A stretch of DNA of 27,500 nucleotides from Symbiodinium natans (GCA_905221605.1 CAJNDS010002122.1:85001-112500), one strand, 5' to 3'; positions 6,790 to 15,209 are shown, numbered from the stretch's first letter. Notes: a model not told the origin generated them from the sequence alone. A program made the numbers and translations.

Positions 6790-8860
6790 AGGGTTTCAGG
6801 GCCTCAAGGCCTGGCGTTTAGGGTTTCAGGGCCTCAAGGGTGGCCCCAAGGCATGGCGTTTAGGGTTTCAAGGCCTCAGGGCCTGTGTTTAGGGTTTCAG
6901 GGCCTCAGGGCCTGTGTTTAGGGTTCCAGGGCCCAGCGTTTAGGGTTTCAAGGCTTCAGGGCCTGTGTTTAGGGTTTCAGGGCCTCAGGGCCTGTGTTTA
7001 GGGTTTCAGGGCCCAGCGTTTAGGGTTTCAAGGCCTCAAAGCCTGTGTTTAGGGGTTTCAGGGCCTCAGGGCCTGTGTTTAGGGTTCCAGGGCCCAGCGT
7101 TCAGGGTTTCAAGGCTTCAGGGCCTGTGTTTAGGGTTTCAGGGCCTCAGGGCCTGTGTTTAGGGTTTCAGGGCCCAGCGTTTAGGGTTTCAAGGCCTCAG
7201 GGCCTGTGTTTAGGGTTTCAGGGCCTCAGGGCCTGTGTTTAGGGTTTCAGGGCCCAGCGTTTAGGGTTTCAAGGCCTCAGGGCCTGTGTTTAGGGTTTCA
7301 GGGCCTCAGGGCCTGTGTTTAGGGTTTTCAGGGCCCAGCGTTTAGGGTTTCAAGGCCTCAGGGCCTGTGTTTAGGGTTTCAGGGCCTCAGGGCCTGTGTT
7401 TAGGGTTTCAGGGCCCAGCGTTTAGGGTTTCAAGGCTTCAGGGCCTGTGTTTAGGGTTTCAGGGCCTCAGGGCCTGTGTTTAGGGTTTCAGGGCCCAGCG
7501 TTTAGGGTTTCAAGGCCTCAGGGCCTGTGTTTAGGGTTTCAGGGCCTCAGGGCCTGTGTTTAGGGTTTCAGGGCCCAGCGTTTAGGGTTTCAAGGCCTCA
7601 AAGCCTGTGTTTAGGGTTTCAGAGCCTCAGGGCCTGTGTTTAGGGTTTCAGGGCCCAGCGTCCAAGGCTTCAGCCTGTGTTAGGGTTTCAGCGTGTTTAG
7701 GGTTTCAAGGGGCCTGTGTTTAGGGTTTCAGGGCCTCAGGGCCTGTGTTTAGGGTTTCAGGGCCCAGCGTTTAGGGTTTCAAGGCCTCAGGGCCTGTGTT
7801 TAGGGTTTCAGGGCCTCAGGGCCTGTGTTTAGGGTTTCAGGGCCCAGCGTTTAGGGTTTCAAGGCCTCAAAGCCCTGTGTTTAGGGTTTCAGGGTCTCAG
7901 GGCCTGTGTTTAGGGTTTCAGGGCCCAGCGTTTTAGGGTTTCAAGGCCTCAGGGCCTGTTGTTTTTAGGGTTTCAGGGCCTCAGGGCCTGTGTTTAGGGT
8001 TTCAGGGCCCAGCGTTTAGGGTTTCAAGGCCTCAGGGCCTGTGTTTAGGGTTTCAGGGCCTCAGGGCCTGTGTTTAGGGTTTCAGGGCCCAGCGTTTAGG
8101 GTTTCAAGGCCCTCAGGGCCTGTGTTTAGGGTTTCAGGGCCTCAGGGCCTGTGTTTAGGGTTTCAGGGCCCAGCGTTTAGGGTTTCAAGGCCTCAAGCCT
8201 GTGTTTAGGGTTTCAGGGCCTCAGGCTCAGGCCTGTGTTTAGGGTTTCAGGGGGCCTGTGTAGGGTTTCCCAGCGTTTGGGGTTTCAAGGCCTCAAAGCC
8301 TGTGTTTAGGGTTTCAGGGCCTCAGGGCCTGTGTTTAGGGTTTCAGGGCCCAGCGTTTAGGGTTTCAAGGCCTCAGGGCCTGTGTTTAGGGTTTCAGGGC
8401 CTCAGGGCCTGTGTTTAGGGTTTCAGGGCCCAGCGTTTAGGGTTTCAAGGCCTCAAAGCCTGTGTTTAGGGTTTCAGGGCCTCAGGGCCTGTGTTTAGGG
8501 TTTCAGGGCCCAGCGTTTGGGGTTTCAAGGCCTCAAAGCCCGTGTTTAGGGTTTCAGGGCCTCAGGGCCTGTGTTTAGGGTTTCAGGGCCCAGCGTTTAG
8601 GGTTTCAAGGCCTCAGGGCCTGTGTTTAGGGTTTCAGGGCCTCAGGGCCTGTGTTTAGGGTTTCAGGGCCCAGCGTTTAGGGTTTCAAGGCCGCAGGGCC
8701 TGTGTTTAGGGTTTCAGGGTGTCAGGGCCTGTGTTTAGGGTTTCAGGGCCCAGCGTTTAGGGTTTCAAGGCCTCAGGGCCTGTGTTTAGGGTTTCAGGGC
8801 CCAGCGTTTAGGGTTTCAAGGCCTCAAGGCCTGTGTTTAGGGTTTCAAGGCCTCAACGCC
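6790..8860 (+). repeat. 80-bp satellite, about 25 units
   Basis: Each 80-bp unit is three submonomers of 22, 29 and 29 bp, each starting GTTTAGGGTTTCA and continuing with GGGCCCAGC, AGGCCTCAGGGCCTGT or GGGCCTCAGGGCCTGT. The junction GGGCCCAGCG recurs at 80 bp spacing (e.g. 7332, 7412). Units differ by a few substitutions and small indels. The array looks derived from the telomere heptamer plus a palindromic GGCCTCAGGGCC spacer. Confidence 0.95.
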
Positions 8861-8957
8861 GTGTTTTTTCAAGTTTCAGGGTTTTTCAAGGTTTTTTTAA
8901 GGTTTTTCCATGTTTCTTCGGGTTTTTTCAGGGTTTTTCTGAGGAAGGGCTGCCCCC

Positions 8958-9114
8958 GCGACCTTTTCACAGCCTAATTTCGGTCAAGGGGGGGTCGTAT
9001 TTTTGAATTTTAAAGGCAAAATAGTCTTTGGAGACCCTCCTTGCCTCAAACTCCGACCCCCCCTTGAAAGGGAAAGTTTGCCTCAAAAAACACCCCAAAA
9101 GGGACCTCAGGCTT
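8958..9114 (+). repeat. direct duplication, copy 1
   Basis: Begins GCGACCTTTTCA, includes TTTTAAAGGCAAAATA and a CCGACCCCCC stretch, ends CCTCAGGCTT. Paired with 9224-9384, offset about 266 bp, roughly 80-85% alike by eye. Confidence 0.8.
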
Positions 9115-9223
9115 GGCCTAGACCTGCAATGAAAATGCGAATTTTTAGTACTGAAATCGAGGGTTCTGGGTGGTCTCTCGTTTTCTGGGTTTTTGTGTTT
9201 TTCAAGTTTTTCAAGACTTTTCC

Positions 9224-9384
9224 GCGACCTTTTTCATAATGATTTTGGTCAGGGGGGGGGGGGTCATTTTTCGATTTTAAAGGCAAAATAATCTTCGGAG
9301 ACCCCCCCTTGCCTCGAACTCCGACCCCCCCATGAGGGAAAATTTGCTTCCAAAAACACCCCAAATGGGGGGAACCCCAGGCTT
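9224..9384 (+). repeat. direct duplication, copy 2
   Basis: Same order of motifs as 8958-9114, with a longer G run and some substitutions. The open frames crossing this region on both strands are poly-Lys/Phe low-complexity products, not genes. Confidence 0.8.
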
Positions 9385-9523
9385 TTTTTTCCTTCTTTTT
9401 TTCCTTCGTTTTTTCATTTTTTAACATTTTTTTTAAGGTTTGAGCCTCAGTTTAAGATTTCAAGACCTCAAAGCCTCGCGTGGTTTAGTATCTCCACCTC
9501 CTCGTTTGTTAAGTGGAAGTCAT

Positions 9524-9663
9524 TCATTTTGTTATTGAACCATCCTAATAAAAAGAAGAAAATTTTTATTTCTTAATGTTATGCGAACTTCGGGTGGGTG
9601 GGTATTTTTCGATGTTCTGAACAGAGAGCCTAAACGAGAAACTGCTCGACCAGGAGCTCTTGA
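9524..9663 (+). repeat. right end of composite repeat E
   Basis: Shares CCATCCTAATAA, TCTTAATGTTAT, CGGGTGGGTGGGTATTTTTC and CCTAAACGAGAAACTGCTCG with 16121-16268, then both run into CCCTAAA repeat. Confidence 0.85.
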
Positions 9664-9999
9664 ACCCTAAACCCTAAACCCTAAACCCTAAACCCTAAAC
9701 CCTAAACCCTAAACCCTAAACCCTAAACCCTAAACCCTAAACCCTAAACCCTAAACCCTAAACCCTAAACCCAAACCCTCAAGCGCATGATCTCAAACCC
9801 CGGAGAGCCTTCAACCCTTAAACCGTTGAACCCGAACCCTTAGAGCCTGAAGCCGTTGTCTCCTAAACCCTAAACCCTAAACCCTGAAGCCTAAACCCTA
9901 AACCCTAAACCCTAAACCCTAAACCCTAAACCCTAAACCCTAAACCCTAAACCCTAAACCCTAAACCCTAGACCCTAAACCCTAAACCCTAAACCCGTT
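9664..9999 (-). repeat. CCCTAAA arrays (two) with short spacer
   Basis: About 15 and 18 heptamers around 90 bp of degenerate DNA. They form the 5' part (sense) of the large intron after exon 38. Confidence 0.95.
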
Positions 10000-10034
10000 T
10001 TGAACCTAAACCCTACTCCCTTAACCCTTCACAC

Positions 10035-10120
10035 CTCTGAGTAAAGCCCTCACAACTCGAAGCACTCCCAGCCTCCTCGGCCTCTGACCGCAAGACCTCC
10101 GCATCCCTGTCTGCAGCCTC
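10035..10120 (-). CDS. putative coiled-coil exon 38
   Basis: Reads EAADRDAEVLRSEAEEAGSA. Acceptor CCCCGCACCGCAG|G. Donor AGAG|GTGTGA at 10034, or GC after GAGGAG at 10073, which keeps phase 0 and continues into exon 39 as an unbroken charged helix. Confidence 0.6.
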
Positions 10121-10159
10121 CTGCGGTGCGGGGTTTCGGGTTTAGGGTTTAGGGCTTAG

Positions 10160-10261
10160 GGGTTGGGAGGGATAATTAGGGATGTTTCCGTCCGGGGAGG
10201 GGGGGGGGGGGGGGGGGGGGGCCTCACATCAACACTTGTATTTTCATTCTCTCTGCAATGA
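10160..10261. other. intron interior with G run
   Basis: Unique DNA with about 25 consecutive G at 10196-10221 (sense-strand C tract). No exon seen. Confidence 0.6.
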
Positions 10262-10322
10262 ACCCCCTAAACCCTAAACCCCAAAACCCAAACCCCTAAA
10301 CCCCTAAAACCTAAACCTAAAC

Positions 10323-10358
10323 ACAAATTGGCGTGAGCTTTGTGTGATCAACTGGGGC
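10323..10358 (-). CDS. putative exon 37
   Basis: 36 nt, 12 codons, reading APVDHTKLTPIC. Acceptor GTTTCGAG|G, donor GTTTAG. Phase 0 on both sides agrees with exons 36 and 38. Confidence 0.4.
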
Positions 10359-10429
10359 CTCGAAACCCGCAACGTTTACCAGCAACACAAGCAAGCTTCC
10401 ATAAGTCCACACCACCAAACCCCTTAAAC

Positions 10430-10722
10430 CCCAAAACCCCTAACGCTACACCGCAAAACCCTAAACCCTAAACCCTAAACCCTAAACCCCAAACCCCTAA
10501 ACCCCACAACCCCACAAGCCGGAAACCCTAGGTTCCCCAAACCCCGAACAGTAAACCCTAAGCCCTCAAGCCGAAAAAACCCAAACCCTAATCAAAGCCT
10601 GAAGTCTAACCCTAAACCCTAAACCCTACACCCTAAACCCTAAAAACCCTAAACCCTAAACCCTAAACCCTAAACCCTAAACCCTAAACCCCAAACCCCA
10701 AACCCTAAACCCTAAACCCTAC
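10430..10722 (-). repeat. CCCTAAA array, mixed quality
   Basis: About 35 units; the left half is degenerate (CCCCTAAAC, CCCCACAAC), the right half regular. It follows exon 36 on the sense strand. Confidence 0.9.
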
Positions 10723-10738
10723 AAACAATAAGGCTGAC

Positions 10739-10819
10739 CTGTGGTCTTCCCTGACACGCCTCCTCCCCCACACGGTGGGCTGCCAATGACTCCAGTTGCC
10801 AGCGCACTTCGGAGAGTTC
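10739..10819 (-). CDS. putative coiled-coil exon 36
   Basis: 81 nt, exactly 27 codons: ELSEVRWQLESLAAHRVGEE and seven more residues. Acceptor CCCTCGACCCAG|G directly after CCCTAAA repeats; donor CCACAG|GTCAGC, then TTTGTAGGGTTTAGGG. This is one of the clearest examples of an exon between telomere-like intron ends. Confidence 0.7.
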
Positions 10820-10829
10820 CTGGGTCGAG

Positions 10830-10945
10830 GGTTAGGGTTTAGGGTTTAGGGTTTAGGGTTTAGGGTTTAGGGTTTAGGGTTTAGGGTTTAGGGTTTAGGG
10901 TTTAGGGTTTAGGGTTTAGGGTTTAGGGTTTAGGGTTTAGGGTCG
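10830..10945 (+). repeat. TTTAGGG array
   Basis: About 16 perfect heptamers, sense-strand 3' end of the intron before exon 36. Confidence 0.95.
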
Positions 10946-11217
10946 AGGGTTCCCAGTTTGGGACCCTACTTTGGGTTCCGTGTCATATAATCGGGGCCGA
11001 AACAAGTACAAATCGGGCTTTGGAGGTTTTCATCGTACATTTCTACAGAGACCATAAGGGAATACCATCAGCAATTATTCCGACCCCCTGATATTACTTT
11101 CACCCTTATACACTAGATGTAAAAAAAAGGCCCCATACTTCGGATCCCTATAAACAAGGGTAAGGGACCACATTATGGGCCCATGGTTCCTACCTTCGAC
11201 TGGGAGAAGAGCCTAAC
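10946..11217. other. intron interior with repeat C
   Basis: Unique DNA. 11128-11194 is a partial copy of dispersed repeat C (GGCCCCATACTTC, then GGTAAGGGACCA, then GGGCCCATG). No coding sign. Confidence 0.55.
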
Positions 11218-11414
11218 AAACCCCTAAACCCTAAACCCTAAACCCTAAACCCTAAACCCCAAAGGTGTAGGGTTGAAGGGCTTCAGGTGGGGTTTTAGGG
11301 GTTAAGGGGTTAAGGGGCTTGCGGGTTGTTTAGTGGTGTGCATATAGCATCCCTCCCCCCTGGGTTCAGGCATCAGGGTGTAGGTCAGCGTGGTGACCCC
11401 TGTCAGGAAGCGAC

Positions 11415-11450
11415 TTGAGCGCCTTGAGTTTCAAGATGGGACACCGAAGA
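11415..11450 (-). CDS. putative exon 35
   Basis: 36 nt reading SSVSHLETQGAQ. Acceptor CTCTTCAATCTTCAG, donor CAA|GTCGCT, phase 0 on both sides like its neighbours. Parts of it recur in inverted orientation at 11581-11602 and 11660-11715. Confidence 0.4.
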
Positions 11451-11715
11451 CTGAAGATTGAAGAGTCTCAGGAAAAGTCGTGGACCAGGGTTAGGGTTTT
11501 GGGTTTAGGGTTTACGGTTTCGGGCTTCGGGCTTCGGGCTTCGGGCTTAGGGCTTAGGGCAGCCCCCGATTTCCATCACCCCATCTTGAAACTCAGGCGC
11601 TCGAGACGTTCAAGGTGGAACGTAAGATGTTCTTCCAGACACCCCCCCCCCCAGACTTTTCTGAGACTCCAGAATCTTCAATCTTCTGGTTTGCCGCCTT
11701 GAAACTCAAGATGCT
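11417..11715. repeat. imperfect inverted repeats around a telomere-like core
   Basis: GAGCGCCTTGAGTTTCAAGA (11417) pairs with the inverse copy at 11581-11602, and the stretch 11425-11485 pairs again with 11650-11715. A TTTAGGG-derived array (11490-11550) lies between. The DNA or RNA could form a large hairpin that contains exon 35. Confidence 0.65.
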
Positions 11716-11729
11716 CACAAGTCTCAACC

Positions 11730-11822
11730 CTAAACCCTAAACCCGAATTACTGAAACCCTCAACCCTAACCCTAAACCCTAAACCCTAAACCTTGTACCC
11801 GAAACCCTGAACCCCGAACCCT
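11730..11822 (-). repeat. CCCTAAA array, degenerate
   Basis: About 12 units with CCCGAAC and CCCTGAA variants, directly after exon 34 on the sense strand. Confidence 0.85.
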
Positions 11823-11826
11823 CGGC

Positions 11827-11909
11827 CTGGCGATAGACCGCCGCGTCGTCGACGAAGCTGCGCTGGGGAGTGGATGCGTCATCCATCCGTGGTTGAACAA
11901 TTCTCACTG
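11827..11909 (-). CDS. putative exon 34
   Basis: 83 nt with the frame VRIVQPRMDDASTPQRSFVD then DAAVYRQ. Acceptor TCCACTCCACAG, donor GC after CGCCAG (phase 0), or GT four codons later. Two leading bases match the phase left by exon 33. Confidence 0.5.
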
Positions 11910-11939
11910 CTGTGGAGTGGAACTGCCCTCAGCCCCTTT

Positions 11940-12060
11940 CAGGGTTTAGGCTTTAGGGCTTAGGGTTTAGGGTTTAGGGTTTAGGGTTTAGGGTATAGGG
12001 TTTAGGGTTTAGGGTTTAGGATTTTAGGGCCGTAGGGTTTAGGGTTTAGGGTTTAGGGCT
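11940..12060 (+). repeat. TTTAGGG array
   Basis: About 16 heptamers with a few variants, between exon 34 and the inverted repeat A copy. Confidence 0.95.
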
Positions 12061-12063
12061 ATG

Positions 12064-12182
12064 GGGTTCTTGAGGGAGGGGTTCAAGGGGGTTATGTAAC
12101 CCAAGGTTCCCTAATGCTCCCCACTACTCCCCAAGGATCCCGAAGCTTCCCTAAGGTTACCCAGCTACCTACCCCCCATGAA
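12064..12182 (-). repeat. dispersed repeat A, inverted copy
   Basis: Reverse complement of 4756-4872: TAACCCAAGGTTCCCTAATG, then CTCCCCACTACTCCCCAAGG, then GCTACCTACCCCCCATGAAC. It sits exactly between a TTTAGGG and a CCCTAAA array. Confidence 0.75.
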
Positions 12183-12417
12183 CCCTAAGCCCTAAACCCC
12201 AAACCCTAAACCCTAAACCCTAAACCCTAAACCCCTCCCTTAAGAACCCGAAAAGTGGAACCGCCCTCAGCCCCTTAAACCCTGAAAGCCTGAACTCAAA
12301 ACCCTAAAACCTGGGGCTTTGGGGCTTCAGGGTCTAGGGTGCTAGGGCCGTAGTGCGTAAGTCCCCGACACCCTAAACCCTACACCCTAAACCCTAAACC
12401 CTAAACCCTACACCCTA
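12183..12417 (-). repeat. CCCTAAA arrays with unique spacer
   Basis: Arrays at 12183-12234 and 12370-12417. The spacer holds AACCGCCCTCAGCCCCTTAA at about 12263, nearly repeating AACTGCCCTCAGCCCCTTTC at 11921-11940. Confidence 0.8.
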
Positions 12418-12439
12418 GAACTGCCGGGCACAAAATGAC

Positions 12440-12491
12440 CTGAAACCTTCAGCCCTCGCGAGACCAAGTGAATCCCTGCTTGAGGGTTTCC
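12440..12491 (-). CDS. putative exon 33
   Basis: 52 nt reading GNPQAGIHLVSRGLKVS. Acceptor GATCATGACAG|G, donor TTTCAG|GTCATT (phase 1, matching exon 34). The frame stays open to 12414 where GTGTAGGG could be another donor. Confidence 0.45.
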
Positions 12492-12521
12492 CTGTCATGA
12501 TCCCTTTTGAACTTGCGGGTT

Positions 12522-12820
12522 GGGGTTTAGGGCTTCGGGTTTAGGGTTTAGGGTTTGGTTTTAGGTTTTGGGGTTTTGGGTTTAGGGCTTAAGAGTTTAG
12601 GGTTTAGGGTTGAGTCTAGGTTTCTCATCCCACTCCTTTCCTCTTGTGTTTGTGTGTGTGTGTGTGCCTTAGTGTGGCGAGTGAGCTAGGTTTAGGGTTT
12701 AGGGTTTAATTAGGGTTTAGGGTTTAGGGTTTAGGGTTTAGGGTTTAGGGTTTAGGGTTTAGGGTTTAGAGTTTAGGGTTTAGAGTTCAGGGTTTAGGGT
12801 TTAGGGTTTAGGGTTTAGCG
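12522..12820 (+). repeat. two TTTAGGG arrays with (GT)n spacer
   Basis: Arrays at 12522-12618 and 12690-12820, separated by T/C-rich DNA with a short (GT) run at 12646-12666. On the plus strand the spacer looks like a pyrimidine tract plus CCTTAG, but nothing around it supports a plus-strand gene. Confidence 0.9.
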
Positions 12821-12828
12821 CTTGGGAC

Positions 12829-12892
12829 CAGATGTTCAGGGCCTGCACTGCGAGCCAGGATTGCAAAGAGCGGTGCGACACTCCCCTGGCCC
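12829..12892 (-). CDS. putative exon 32
   Basis: 64 nt reading GQGSVAPLFAILARSAGPEH and one more residue. Acceptor TGGACTCTAAG|G, donor CTG|GTCCCA. Phase 2 in matches exon 31, phase 0 out matches exon 33. Confidence 0.6.
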
Positions 12893-12902
12893 CTTAGAGT
12901 CC

Positions 12903-13011
12903 AGGGTTTAGGGTTTAAGGTTTAGGGTTCGGGGTTTGAAGGTTAGGGTTTGGGGTTTAGGGTTTAGGGTTTGGGGTTCATGGTTTAGGGTTTAGGGTTT
13001 AGGGTTGCTTG
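12903..13011 (+). repeat. TTTAGGG array
   Basis: About 15 heptamers with TTTGGGG and TTCGGGG variants. Beyond it, 13012-13160 is unique intron DNA with a 12-A run. Confidence 0.9.
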
Positions 13012-13192
13012 ATGTCCAGTCTAGCACATGAATGGCTTAAGGTTTCGGGCCCTGGTCAAAGCCAGCCATGAGGTCAAGACTCAGGTCTGAATGCTGAGGG
13101 CCCACAAAAAAAAAAAACGCCCCATGCAGTCTCTAGCCCTAAATCCTGCAAATCTCTGCGTAGCCCTAAACCCTAAACCCTAAACCCTAAAC

Positions 13193-13277
13193 CAAACAAA
13201 CACAGTGGAGTGTGTTTTTGCAGGGACATGGCCAAGAAAGGGGATGCCACGCACGTTCGTGAAGGTGCCATCCCAGG
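13193..13277 (-). CDS. putative exon 31
   Basis: 85 nt reading WDGTFTNVRGIPFLGHVPAK then THSTVFV. Donor TTTG|GTTTAGGG. Acceptor GGCGAG (phase 1) joins exon 30 as VVRAWDG; GAATAG five bases earlier is the alternative. The plus strand has a competing open reading with a good acceptor, but phase agreement with exons 30 and 32 favours minus. Confidence 0.55.
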
Positions 13278-13291
13278 CTCGCCTATTCAGG

Positions 13292-13548
13292 GTTTAGGGT
13301 ATAGGGTTTAGGGTTTAGGGGCTTGCGGTTTAGGGTTTAGGGTTAGGGTTTAGGGTATTTGGGGTTTAGGGGTTAAGGGTTTAGGGTTTTGGGGTTTAGG
13401 AACCCAGCAATAAAGATTTCTAGCCGGTTCCTAAACTCCAAACCACAAACCGCAAACCCTAAACCCCAAACCCCAAACTCTAAACCCTAAGCCCTAAACC
13501 CTAAACCCTAAACCCTAAACCCTAAACCCTAAACCCTAAACCCTAAAC
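13292..13548. repeat. short complete intron made of TTTAGGG and CCCTAAA arms
   Basis: TTTAGGG repeats (13292-13400), about 30 bp of spacer, then CCCTAAA repeats (13430-13548). With both splice sites the intron is about 270 nt, the simplest case here of an intron that is nearly all telomere-like inverted repeat. Confidence 0.85.
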
Positions 13549-13616
13549 CCCGAACCACTTCTGGGTCTCCGGGCCCAAGGCGGACACGGATGACGTGACT
13601 AAAGGCCGGGTAAAGC
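13549..13616 (-). CDS. putative exon 30
   Basis: 68 nt reading LYPAFSHVIRVRLGPGDPEV then VR. Acceptor GACCCTTGTTGCAG|G is near consensus; donor GG|GTTTAGGG. One leading base completes a codon with the GA ending exon 29. Confidence 0.6.
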
Positions 13617-13661
13617 CTGCAACAAGGGTCTTGTCAGAGTCGACCCCTACTAACCCTACGG

Positions 13662-13979
13662 TTTAGGGTTTAAGGTTTAGGGTTTAGGGTTTAGGGTTTA
13701 GGGTTTAGGGTTTAGGGTTTAAGGTTTAGGGTTTAGGGTTTGGGCTCTGGGGTTTGGGGTTTAGGTTTGGGGTGTGGGGTTTGGGGTTTGTTTAGGGGTA
13801 GGGGGATGTTCACAAAATGGGGGCACCCATTTTTGGCAGGGACGGGGGCATGTTTGAATCATGCTCGGAATAATGATAATGATACTCACAATATAGTATA
13901 GAAGAAAGGCCGTCTCATAGGAAGGACATAGGTGAGGGTATGCAGCAGGGTTCACATTGGGTGCGGAGGTGACGGTTGG
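13662..13979 (+). repeat. TTTAGGG array then unique intron DNA
   Basis: About 14 heptamers (13662-13760), degenerate TTTGGGG repeats to 13800, then 180 bp of unique DNA. A minus-strand open frame here crosses the array and is not called. Confidence 0.85.
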
Positions 13980-14057
13980 CCTAAACCCTAAACCCTAAAC
14001 CCTAAACCCTAAACCCTAAACCCTAAACCCTAAACCCTAAACCCTAAACCCTAAACC
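13980..14057 (-). repeat. CCCTAAA array
   Basis: 11 near-perfect heptamers directly after exon 29 on the sense strand. Confidence 0.95.
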
Positions 14058-14062
14058 GTCAC

Positions 14063-14139
14063 TCGCAAAGGCTTTGCCAACCAATCAGCCTCACAACGCT
14101 CAACACACAAAGGGCTTGCCGGCGCAACCCCAACACACC
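14063..14139 (-). CDS. putative exon 29, frame uncertain
   Basis: Acceptor CGGATGTAAAG|G. Frame 0 reads RRQALCVLSVVRLIGWQSLC and ends phase 2 at a GTGACG donor, matching exon 30. A second frame (VGVAPASPLCVERCEADWLA) looks more like soluble protein and would end at GTTTAG six bases later. Confidence 0.45.
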
Positions 14140-14334
14140 CTTTACATCCGGGTTTAGGGTTTAGGGTTTAGGGTTTAGGGTTTAGGGTTAACCTCCCCTG
14201 AAAAAACCCAAATCCTGAACCCCATACGCCCCAAGCTCCACACCCTCCGCCCAAAGTCAGCTTTTGCGGTTTAGGGTGAAACAAATATTCCTGAGTCGGC
14301 TCCGCTTCAAGCCCAAGGACCCTCAACTCCAAAC

Positions 14335-14477
14335 ACCCTGAACCCTAAACACGACCCTAAACCTTAAACGCCCTAAACCCCAAACGCCCTAAACCCTCAA
14401 CCCTCAACCCTCAACCCTAAAGTTTAGAAACCCTAAACCCTAAACCCTAAACCTAAACCCTAAACCCTAAGCCCTAC
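14335..14477 (-). repeat. CCCTAAA array, degenerate
   Basis: About 18 units with CCCTCAA variants. 14151-14190 is a short TTTAGGG array and 14191-14334 unique DNA of the same intron. Confidence 0.85.
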
Positions 14478-14488
14478 ACTTCTCAAGC

Positions 14489-14545
14489 AATCTTCAGCCC
14501 TCCACCCTCGCGGTGGCCTCGTGGGTCAGTCAGCCTCTGGAGCTC
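14489..14545 (-). CDS. putative exon 28
   Basis: 57 nt reading ELQRLTDPRGHREGGGLKI. Acceptor TTCCCGCGGTGCGAG|G. The frame meets TGA two codons after the end, so a GC donor after AAGATT, or GT inside, must be assumed. Confidence 0.4.
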
Positions 14546-14575
14546 CTCGCACCGCGGGAATTTGGAGTCTAGGGC

Positions 14576-14905
14576 GTTTAGGGTTTAGGGTTTCGGGTTT
14601 CGGGTTTAGGGTTTCGGGTTTAGGACCTGCGGTCTAGGGCCTAGGGTTCAGGGTTTAAGGGATTGGGGGGTTCAGGGATTAGGGTTCTGGGGGGAGCTAG
14701 AAGGGTTCAGGGTTGAAGGCGCCCTAAACTGTCAACCCGAAACTACTGCTTGCCTCAGAACAACCAACAAAACAAATAGATTCTTCCGTATAAAAGCATT
14801 ATGCAAAGGATTATTATCTTTGATTTTTTGGGGGGTTCTCAAGCAAAAAGGGAAGAGTATCTTGACTCTTGACCCTCAAGGGAGAACGCGCTCGTCTTTC
14901 TACTC
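14576..14905. other. intron 5' of exon 28
   Basis: Degenerate TTTAGGG/TTCGGGG repeats (14576-14740), then unique AT-richer DNA. No CCCTAAA arm on the donor side, so this intron lacks the usual symmetric pattern. Confidence 0.5.
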
Positions 14906-14907
14906 AC

Positions 14908-15021
14908 TCGTTCTTTCCCCACTTTGTTGGCTTTGTGTATCTCTCTTCTCTTTTCCCGCCCCTTGTTGCGTTCGGCTTTCGCACCGTCCTCTGCGCTGGC
15001 CGTCGTTGGGGAGCGGACCTC
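14908..15021 (-). CDS. putative Lys/Arg/Glu-rich exon 27
   Basis: 114 nt, 38 codons in phase 0, reading EVRSPTTASAEDGAKAERNK then GREKRREIHKANKVGKER. Acceptor GATCTGTGACAG|G; donor CGA|GTGAGT, the consensus donor. The frame stays open a further 23 codons. The plus strand has overlapping open frames rich in Phe and Leu, which I take as the shadow of these purine-rich codons. Confidence 0.55.
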
Positions 15022-15095
15022 CTGTCACAGATCAAGGGCTTTGTTTGGTGGCTAAAAGGCCTAAACCCTAAACCCTAAACCCCAAACCCCTAAAC

Positions 15096-15126
15096 CCACT
15101 GAACTGCGCCGAACTTGCTACTTTTC
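15096..15126 (-). CDS. putative exon 26
   Basis: 31 nt reading KSSKFGAVQW, phase 2 in and 0 out into exon 27. Acceptor AAGCCGCACCCAG|G, donor TGG|GTTTAGGG. Upstream, 15130-15200 is a degenerate GGCTTGG-type tandem repeat. Confidence 0.3.
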
Positions 15127-15209
15127 CTGGGTGCGGCTTGGCTTTTGGTGCGGCTGGGCTTGGCAAGGTTTGGCTCGGGGTTTGGCTGGTTTGGTTCGGC
15201 CGCAAAAGG

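Larger units (their letters stand above)
6444..9663. mobile_element. composite repeat E, long copy
   Basis: Ordered block: a 21-bp palindromic array, a run of CTTGAGACCCTAAAC units, an 80-bp satellite, two copies of a 160-bp duplication, and a conserved right end of about 140 bp (9524-9663). The copy at 15743-16268 has the same left and right parts but lacks the satellite and duplication. Shared ends with a variable middle suggest one repeat unit copied or moved as a block. It lies inside the intron between exons 38 and 39. No transposase seen. Confidence 0.65.

Noticed and set aside
6444-8860. CRISPR array
   Set aside because: Repeats are contiguous without unique spacers and the DNA is eukaryotic.
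6965-8977. 65-91 codon FRVSGPQGLCLGFQG frames
   Set aside because: By-product of the 80-bp satellite; 80 is not a multiple of 3, so no frame persists and no signal supports coding.
10723-10945. Telomere-capped mini-chromosomes (CCCTAAA-gene piece-TTTAGGG) joined together, as in ciliate macronuclei
   Set aside because: The orientation fits, but the pieces are too short to be genes, share one sense strand, carry splice signals at their edges and agree in phase with neighbours. Exons with telomere-armed introns explain more.
12618-12690. Plus-strand intron end (long T/C tract, GT repeat, CCTTAG)
   Set aside because: No open plus-strand exon follows before the next TTTAGGG array; treated as intron spacer.
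14820-15078. Plus-strand frames MIFWGVLKQ... and MTLKGERARL...
   Set aside because: They are the reverse of the Lys/Arg/Glu-rich minus-strand frame (exon 27), which has a GTGAGT donor, an AG|G acceptor and matching phase.
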